From assembly GCA_040381935.1 (NCBI GenBank), contig JBEIGJ010000031.1, forward strand, positions 1 through 18,566: a DNA stretch of 18,566 nucleotides, written 5' to 3'. This document shows, in pieces, positions 14,587 to 18,566 of this stretch (positions are counted from its first letter, which is position 1; every line of letters begins with the position of its first letter). Origin of the DNA: Casp-actino8 sp040381935 (GTDB lineage Bacteria; Actinomycetota; Acidimicrobiia; Acidimicrobiales; Ilumatobacteraceae). The notes under the pieces are model-generated. The model was given only the letters and a program-made list of their open reading frames with translations. It searched no databases and was not told the origin of the DNA. The position numbers and the translations under genes are program-made.

Positions 14587-15210
14587 TCACGGAAGAGTCC
14601 CTTCAATTTCCGAGGGCCCAACGTGTTCCCACTGCGCACCACGTCGAATCACCGCTGAAGAAGAGGGAAGAAAAATCAAGGGAACATTGGCCAATTTCCT
14701 GGTTCGGACATGCCGATCGGGAGTGACTTTTTCCGATTCGGTGATGATCGACATCCCTTCGATCATCCCCAGGCCGAGGGCCAAAGCCCCACCTCGCGGA
14801 TCGATCATCGGATCACACAGTGCCGACGCCGGCGCACCGGCGCCAACCACCAAACCTCCGGCTTCGAGCAGCGCCACAATGGCCTGCCACACTGGGGTTC
14901 CCTTCAGCACGCTGCGCAAATGAATGGGATTGTCCCCAACCAACCAAATAGCCCGGGCACGAGTAATCACTGCGGCGTTTTCCTGCTCCATGGCTTCGGT
15001 TCGACGCATGACCATCAAGGGTTCGATGGTGACACCAACGCGACTAGCCCATTCTTGAGCGGACCTGATCAGATCTTCGGGCCGTTCGAATGCATCAGCT
15101 GTCGGCATGACAACCACCGCGGCAGCACCGACTTCGGCAATCAAGCGCCGATCCAATTCATCGTGAAGTTTGAAGGGTCCGCCACCTTGGAGTGCAATGA
15201 TTCCGGTCAT
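14587..15210 (-). CDS. Peptidase S51/cyanophycinase-like protein lacking the nucleophile serine
   Basis: The protein has 207 residues and the class I glutamine-amidotransferase-like fold of peptidase S51 and cyanophycinases. It opens MTGIIALQGGGPF; AIWLVGDNPIHLRSVL (88-103) matches the family's G-G-D-x-x-x-L region. The nucleophile elbow, normally G-x-S-A-G-A, reads VVGAGAPASALCDPM (121-135), placing Gly125 at the serine position. LCDPMIDPRGGALALGLGM resembles active actinobacterial homologues, so the loss looks local. The open frame extends upstream to 15432 but would cross the divergent hbd gene; ATG 15210 fits the family. TACGCT lies 6 nt before it, suggesting a leaderless mRNA. Its function is unknown, and catalysis is doubtful. 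Confidence 0.85.
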   Translation of the reverse strand: MTGIIALQGGGPFKLHDELDRRLIAEVGAAAVVVMPTADAFERPEDLIRSAQEWASRVGVTIEPLMVMRRTEAMEQENAAVITRARAIWLVGDNPIHLRSVLKGTPVWQAIVALLEAGGLVVGAGAPASALCDPMIDPRGGALALGLGMIEGMSIITESEKVTPDRHVRTRKLANVPLIFLPSSSAVIRRGAQWEHVGPSEIEGTLP

Positions 15211-15216
15211 TGCCGA

Positions 15217-15222
15217 AGCGTA
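15217..15222 (-). promoter_or_regulatory. Candidate -10 box for a leaderless S51-like transcript
   Basis: On the minus strand TACGCT is followed by six bases (TCGGCA) and the ATG at 15210. No Shine-Dalgarno is seen. The geometry is the same as at the GFA-family gene. Confidence 0.45.
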
Positions 15223-15242
15223 CCGGCCCCATTCGGCACGCT

Positions 15243-15272
15243 TTGGGTTGGTTACCAAGCGGTAACTATGCT
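15243..15272 (+). promoter_or_regulatory. Candidate hbd promoter with an operator-like palindrome in the spacer
   Basis: A possible -35 TTGGGT (15243-15248) and -10 TATGCT (15267-15272) are 18 bp apart. The spacer contains the perfect inverted repeat GTTACC-AAGC-GGTAAC (15251-15266). A regulator bound there would control the hbd-aat-mutase run directly. The promoter elements are weak matches; the palindrome is exact. Confidence 0.4.
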
Positions 15273-15313
15273 CTTGGCGTCCGCTGACGCCGCGGCTACT
15301 CAAGGAGTGCACC

Positions 15314-16192
15314 ATGTCATCTTCTCCCTCCACCATTAAGGCAGCCGATATCAAGACGGTTGGAGTCGTGGGCTCCGGCATCATGGGGTCTGGTCTGGCC
15401 GAAGTCATTGCCCGAGCCGGAATGAACGTCATCGTGCGCTCGCGTCAGCAGGCCACCGCTGACGCCATGGTGGCAGCAGTTGCCAAAGGCCTGGCCAAGC
15501 AAGTTGAGAAAGGTCGCCTCGCAGAAGATGAGAGCGCCGCAATTCTCGGCCGTATCACCGCAGTTGCCGATTTGAAGGCCCTGGCCGATTGCGATCTCAT
15601 CATCGAGAGCGTGGTCGAGGATCTCGCTACCAAAAAAAGCCTGATCGCCGAACTCGATGCGTTGGCCAAGCCTTCAGCCATCATTGGTACCAACACCTCG
15701 ACTCTGCCCGTTATCGAACTGGCGATGAGTACGAACCGCGCCGACAAGGTTTGTGGTATCCACTTCTTCAATCCGGCTACCGCTATGCCTCTCGTCGAGA
15801 TCATTCGGCCACTATCGGCGAGCGATGAAACCATCGATACAGCTACTGCATTTGCCGAAGCCTGTGGCAAACAGCCGGTACAGGTCCAAGATCGCGCTGG
15901 TTTCATCGTCAACGCTCTGCTCTTCCCGTATCTCAATAACGCCATTCGAATGTTTGAACAGGGCACCGCATCCAAAGAGGACATCGATGCGGCCATGAAG
16001 GGTGGATGTAATTTCCCCATGGGACCATTCGCCTTGTTGGATCTCGTTGGACTGGATACGTCGTTGTCGATCCTCGACGCCCTCTACGAAGAGTTCCGCG
16101 ATCCCAACTATGCCGCTGTGCCGACCTTGCGCCGGATGGTGGCTGCCGGACAATTGGGACGCAAGACGAAGGCTGGCTTCTACAGTTACTGA
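15314..16192 (+). CDS. hbd: 3-hydroxybutyryl-CoA dehydrogenase
   Basis: This 292-residue enzyme of the 3-hydroxyacyl-CoA dehydrogenase family converts acetoacetyl-CoA and 3-hydroxybutyryl-CoA. The dinucleotide loop is VGSGIMGSG (19-27), the catalytic His150 lies in GIHFFNP, the acidic partner region is LIIESVVED, and the C-terminal dimer domain ends GRKTKAGFYSY, so it is complete. After the second beta strand the protein reads IVRSRQ (40-45), with Arg/Ser instead of the acidic residue that usually selects NAD, suggesting NADP(H). A perfect AAGGAG precedes the ATG by 7 nt. It is followed by aat and ethylmalonyl-CoA mutase, which suggests service in the ethylmalonyl-CoA pathway; beta-oxidation or polyhydroxybutyrate metabolism are alternatives. 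Confidence 0.93.
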   Translation: MSSSPSTIKAADIKTVGVVGSGIMGSGLAEVIARAGMNVIVRSRQQATADAMVAAVAKGLAKQVEKGRLAEDESAAILGRITAVADLKALADCDLIIESVVEDLATKKSLIAELDALAKPSAIIGTNTSTLPVIELAMSTNRADKVCGIHFFNPATAMPLVEIIRPLSASDETIDTATAFAEACGKQPVQVQDRAGFIVNALLFPYLNNAIRMFEQGTASKEDIDAAMKGGCNFPMGPFALLDLVGLDTSLSILDALYEEFRDPNYAAVPTLRRMVAAGQLGRKTKAGFYSY

Positions 16193-16265
16193 AGTGAAAG
16201 ACAGGGAACGAAGCGCTACGGATGTGATGTCCGGACTTCTCAGCCCTGCCCATGAAGCAGTCTTC

Positions 16266-16937
16266 ATGAGACCTCAACCACCCGTACCTCCGAGCCGTTG
16301 GAATTTCGGAGAGATGTCCTTTGGCACCGACGATCTCGTCGCTATCGGTGCAGATCTCGACATCGAAACTTTGGTTCAGGCCTACGCCCATGGACTCTTT
16401 CCGATGCCGATGGATCGCCGAGATATCGGATGGTGGTGTCCGCTTCAGCGCGGCATCATTCCCCTTGATGGTCTTCATATTTCGAAATCACTCGAGAAGA
16501 GTTGCCGTCAATTCAGCATCGGCGTTGATACCTGTTTCGAAGATGTCATGCGGGCATGCGGGGACCCAAACCGCCCCCATGGCTGGATCACCCAAGACTT
16601 CATTGATGCCTACGTACGACTCCACCAAGCTGGTTGGGCCCACAGTGTCGAAGTCTTTTTCGAGGGGGACCTCGTTGGTGGCGTGTACGGAGTGCATATT
16701 GCCCGGCTTTTCGCCGGTGAGAGCATGTTTCATTCGCGTACCGACGCCTCCAAAGTTGCCCTGGTCGCTCTCGTAGCCCTGCTACAAAGGGCCGGAGTCA
16801 CCTTGTTCGACGTGCAGTGGACAACACCCCATCTCATCTCCATGGGAGCTATCGATATCCCTCGAGCCGAATATCTGCGACTCCTCGCCGAAACGCAAAA
16901 CGGCCCTTCCTCCCGACAGACTGCAGATTATGGCTGA
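16266..16937 (+). CDS. aat: Leucyl/phenylalanyl-tRNA-protein transferase
   Basis: Aat transfers Leu or Phe from aminoacyl-tRNA to proteins with N-terminal Arg or Lys, marking them for ClpS/ClpAP-type degradation. The 223-residue protein carries family hallmarks: DDLVAIGADL near the start, AYAHGLFPMP (40-49), WWCPLQRGIIPL, GWITQDFIDAYVRLH (106-120), AHSVEVFFEGDLVGGVYG and LFAGESMFH (148-156). The length is close to the 234 residues of E. coli Aat. The start is uncertain: ATG 16266 gives the usual short proline-rich lead, while ATG 16227 or GTG 16194 would add 13 or 24 residues. It follows hbd by 73 bp and its stop overlaps the mutase start by 8 bp, so it is embedded in a carbon-metabolism run. 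Confidence 0.95.
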   Translation: MRPQPPVPPSRWNFGEMSFGTDDLVAIGADLDIETLVQAYAHGLFPMPMDRRDIGWWCPLQRGIIPLDGLHISKSLEKSCRQFSIGVDTCFEDVMRACGDPNRPHGWITQDFIDAYVRLHQAGWAHSVEVFFEGDLVGGVYGVHIARLFAGESMFHSRTDASKVALVALVALLQRAGVTLFDVQWTTPHLISMGAIDIPRAEYLRLLAETQNGPSSRQTADYG

Positions 16938-18566
16938 TTCACGAGAGACCGAATTGCCAACTAGCGGTTCATCAACCGGCGTACCGCGTCGTGATGATCC
17001 TTGGTTGATGCGCACCTATTCCGGGCACTCCACTGCTCAGGCGTCAAATGAGCTCTATCGCACCAACTTGGCTAAAGGCCAGACCGGTCTTTCTATCGCT
17101 TTCGATCTGCCGACTCAGACTGGCTACGACCCTGATTCGCTGATGGCCGCAGGAGAGGTTGGCAAAGTGGGCGTACCCGTCGCCCACCTCGGTCATATGC
17201 GAGCCCTCCTTGATGGCATTCCCCCCGGACAAATGAATACCTCGATGACCATCAACGCTCCAGCAGCTTGGATGCTGGCGTTGTACGTCGCCAATGCCGA
17301 TGAGCAAGGTGTCGATCGTCGCGCCTTGCGCGGCACCACCCAGAACGACATCGTCAAGGAGTATCTCTCTCGCGGAACGTATATCTTCCCGCCGATTCCC
17401 TCACGTCGTTTGATCGTGGACATGGTGGCGTGGTGTGCCAACAACACGCCGAAATGGAATCCCATGAACGTGTGCTCGTATCACTTACAAGAGGCAGGCG
17501 CGACGCCGGTTCAAGAGATCGCCTATTCGTTGGCCACAGCAGTTGGGGTTTTGGATGCAGTACGCGAATCGGGTCAAGTTCCTGAAGATCAGTTTTCTCA
17601 AGTGTTCGCCAGTATTTCCTTCTTCGTGAATGCTGGAATTCGCTTCATCGAAGAGACCTGCAAGATGCGAGCCTTCACCGATCTGTGGGATGAAATTGGA
17701 CGTCTTCGATACGGAATCACTGATGACAAGGCACGCCGGTTCCGTTATGGCGTTCAAGTCAATTCACTCGGACTCACCGAGGCACAACCAGAAAACAATG
17801 TGCAGCGAATTGTGCTCGAAATGTTGGCTGTTTCACTTTCGAAGCGCGCTCGAGCCCGATCTATTCAGCTCCCCGCTTGGAACGAGGCTCTTGGGCTACC
17901 GCGACCATGGGACCAACAGTGGAGTCTGCGGATGCAGCAGGTGTTGGCCTATGAGACCGATCTGCTCGAATACCCCGACATCTTCGATGGCTCCCATCTC
18001 ATCGAAGGAAAGACTCGGGAAATTGCCGACGCTGCTCGATCAGAGTTCGAAGATGTGATGAGTATGGGTGGTGCTTTCGAAGCCGTTGACACTTTGAAGG
18101 GTCGACTCGTCAAGTCCATGGCCATTCGTACTCGGCGTATCGAAAGCGGTGACCAAACAGTGGTTGGCGTCAATCGCTTCACTGAATTCGAACTATCGCC
18201 CCTCGGTGGTGAGGGCAATATTGTCAAAGTCGATCCTGATGTCGAACGCCAAATGATCGAAGACGTTCAAGCATGGCGGGCCACACGCGATGAAAAGGCA
18301 GTGCAAGACGCCATCAAGTCATTACGTCAGGCTGCCGAATCCGATGAGAACATCATGGAAGCCTCGATCGCCCTGGCAAAAGCGGGCGGTACCACTGGCG
18401 AATGGGCGGGAACACTGCGATCGATTTTCGGCGAATACCGTGCTCCCACCGGTGTCGCCGCCGCAGTGGGTAAGCGGCCTGGTGAGTTGGCCGCAGTAGC
18501 CGAATACGTACGTACCATTCCTGGTGGACCACCCAAGTTGCTCGTTGCCAAACCAGGACTGGACGG
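16930..18566 (+). CDS. ecm: Ethylmalonyl-CoA mutase (partial, runs off window)
   Basis: This adenosylcobalamin-dependent mutase converts (2R)-ethylmalonyl-CoA to methylsuccinyl-CoA. The frame is open from ATG 16930 for 545 codons to the window edge. It lacks the long N-terminus of methylmalonyl-CoA mutase and starts almost directly with PWLMRTYSGHSTAQASN. LAKGQTGLSIAFDLPTQTGYD, EYLSRGTYIFPP, PKWNPMNVCSYHLQEAGATP and NEALGLPRPWDQQWSLRMQQ are close to MeaA/Ecm proteins of Streptomyces and methylotrophs as I know them. The last residues AKPGLDG open the B12-binding domain (D of D-x-H-x-x-G), so the cobalamin domain is fused at the C-terminus, as in Ecm. The start overlaps the aat stop (ATGGCTGA). 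Hbd upstream is a second enzyme of the same pathway; the crotonyl-CoA carboxylase/reductase gene is not in the window. Confidence 0.9.
   Translation, partial: MADSRETELPTSGSSTGVPRRDDPWLMRTYSGHSTAQASNELYRTNLAKGQTGLSIAFDLPTQTGYDPDSLMAAGEVGKVGVPVAHLGHMRALLDGIPPGQMNTSMTINAPAAWMLALYVANADEQGVDRRALRGTTQNDIVKEYLSRGTYIFPPIPSRRLIVDMVAWCANNTPKWNPMNVCSYHLQEAGATPVQEIAYSLATAVGVLDAVRESGQVPEDQFSQVFASISFFVNAGIRFIEETCKMRAFTDLWDEIGRLRYGITDDKARRFRYGVQVNSLGLTEAQPENNVQRIVLEMLAVSLSKRARARSIQLPAWNEALGLPRPWDQQWSLRMQQVLAYETDLLEYPDIFDGSHLIEGKTREIADAARSEFEDVMSMGGAFEAVDTLKGRLVKSMAIRTRRIESGDQTVVGVNRFTEFELSPLGGEGNIVKVDPDVERQMIEDVQAWRATRDEKAVQDAIKSLRQAAESDENIMEASIALAKAGGTTGEWAGTLRSIFGEYRAPTGVAAAVGKRPGELAAVAEYVRTIPGGPPKLLVAKPGLD

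Noticed and set aside
15211..15432. Extended N-terminus of the S51-like protein
   Set aside because: The extension runs antisense through hbd and its promoter. The family opening begins at ATG 15210.
16002..16265. Extended open frame upstream of aat
   Set aside because: It lies mostly within hbd in another frame and has no Aat-like residues before about 16266; only the last few codons could be a genuine longer start.
16930..18566. Methylmalonyl-CoA mutase large subunit
   Set aside because: The N-terminus is too short and the SRGTYIFPP and RTYSGHSTA blocks match Ecm/MeaA rather than methylmalonyl-CoA mutase, as far as memory of the families allows.

Overview
The window (about 55% G+C by eye) reads as bacterial chromosome from an actinomycete. 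Supporting signs are the paired ArsA/Get3-like ATPases with a stand-alone receiver protein, an aspartokinase with an internal beta-subunit start like that of corynebacteria, a membrane-anchored cyclophilin with an acidic, Ser/Thr-rich linker, and several apparently leaderless genes with a TAnnnT -10 box 6-7 nt before the start codon. Class Acidimicrobiia is my best guess, from remembered family sequences rather than a search. Genes are packed tightly: no gap reaches 300 bases, and I see no IS element, phage gene, CRISPR array or large repeat.

Layout. (1) Bases 1-1775, + strand: the last codons of a gene that is probably selA, then selB, the tail of a selenocysteine operon. (2) 1831-3784, - strand: an NfeD-type membrane protein and an AlkB-like repair dioxygenase with overlapping ends. 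(3) 3826-6453, + strand: two ArsA/Get3-like ATPases joined by an ATGA overlap, a small receiver-domain protein, then tRNA-Pro(CGG) with a strong terminator. (4) 6531-8145, - strand: a GFA-family zinc protein and an amidohydrolase, divergent from (5) an SDR dehydrogenase and a MazG-like protein on the + strand (8201-9403). (6) 9422-12562, - strand: lysC (with an internal start for the beta subunit), a SAM methyltransferase and asd, spaced by 2 and 10 bp. These encode the first two steps of the aspartate pathway with an unexplained enzyme between them. (7) 12615-13448, + strand: a membrane-anchored cyclophilin, convergent with (8) a Gfo/Idh/MocA oxidoreductase and an S51/cyanophycinase-like protein on the - strand (13435-15210). 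(9) 15314-18566, + strand: 3-hydroxybutyryl-CoA dehydrogenase, leucyl/phenylalanyl-tRNA-protein transferase and an ethylmalonyl-CoA mutase that runs off the window.

How the genes work together. Hbd and the mutase are two steps of the ethylmalonyl-CoA pathway for acetyl-CoA assimilation, with the N-end-rule gene aat between them. LysC and Asd make aspartate semialdehyde for lysine, threonine, methionine and diaminopimelate. The two ATPases probably act as an asymmetric pair, because only one carries the signature lysine.

The points most worth a second look are the methyltransferase inside lysC-asd, the loss of the catalytic serine in both peptidase-fold proteins (NfeD and S51-like), the ATPase pair with its degenerate receiver, and palindromes centred in three divergent promoter regions. 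No clearly new multi-gene system is demonstrated; the ATPase-receiver operon and the lysC-methyltransferase-asd operon come closest.
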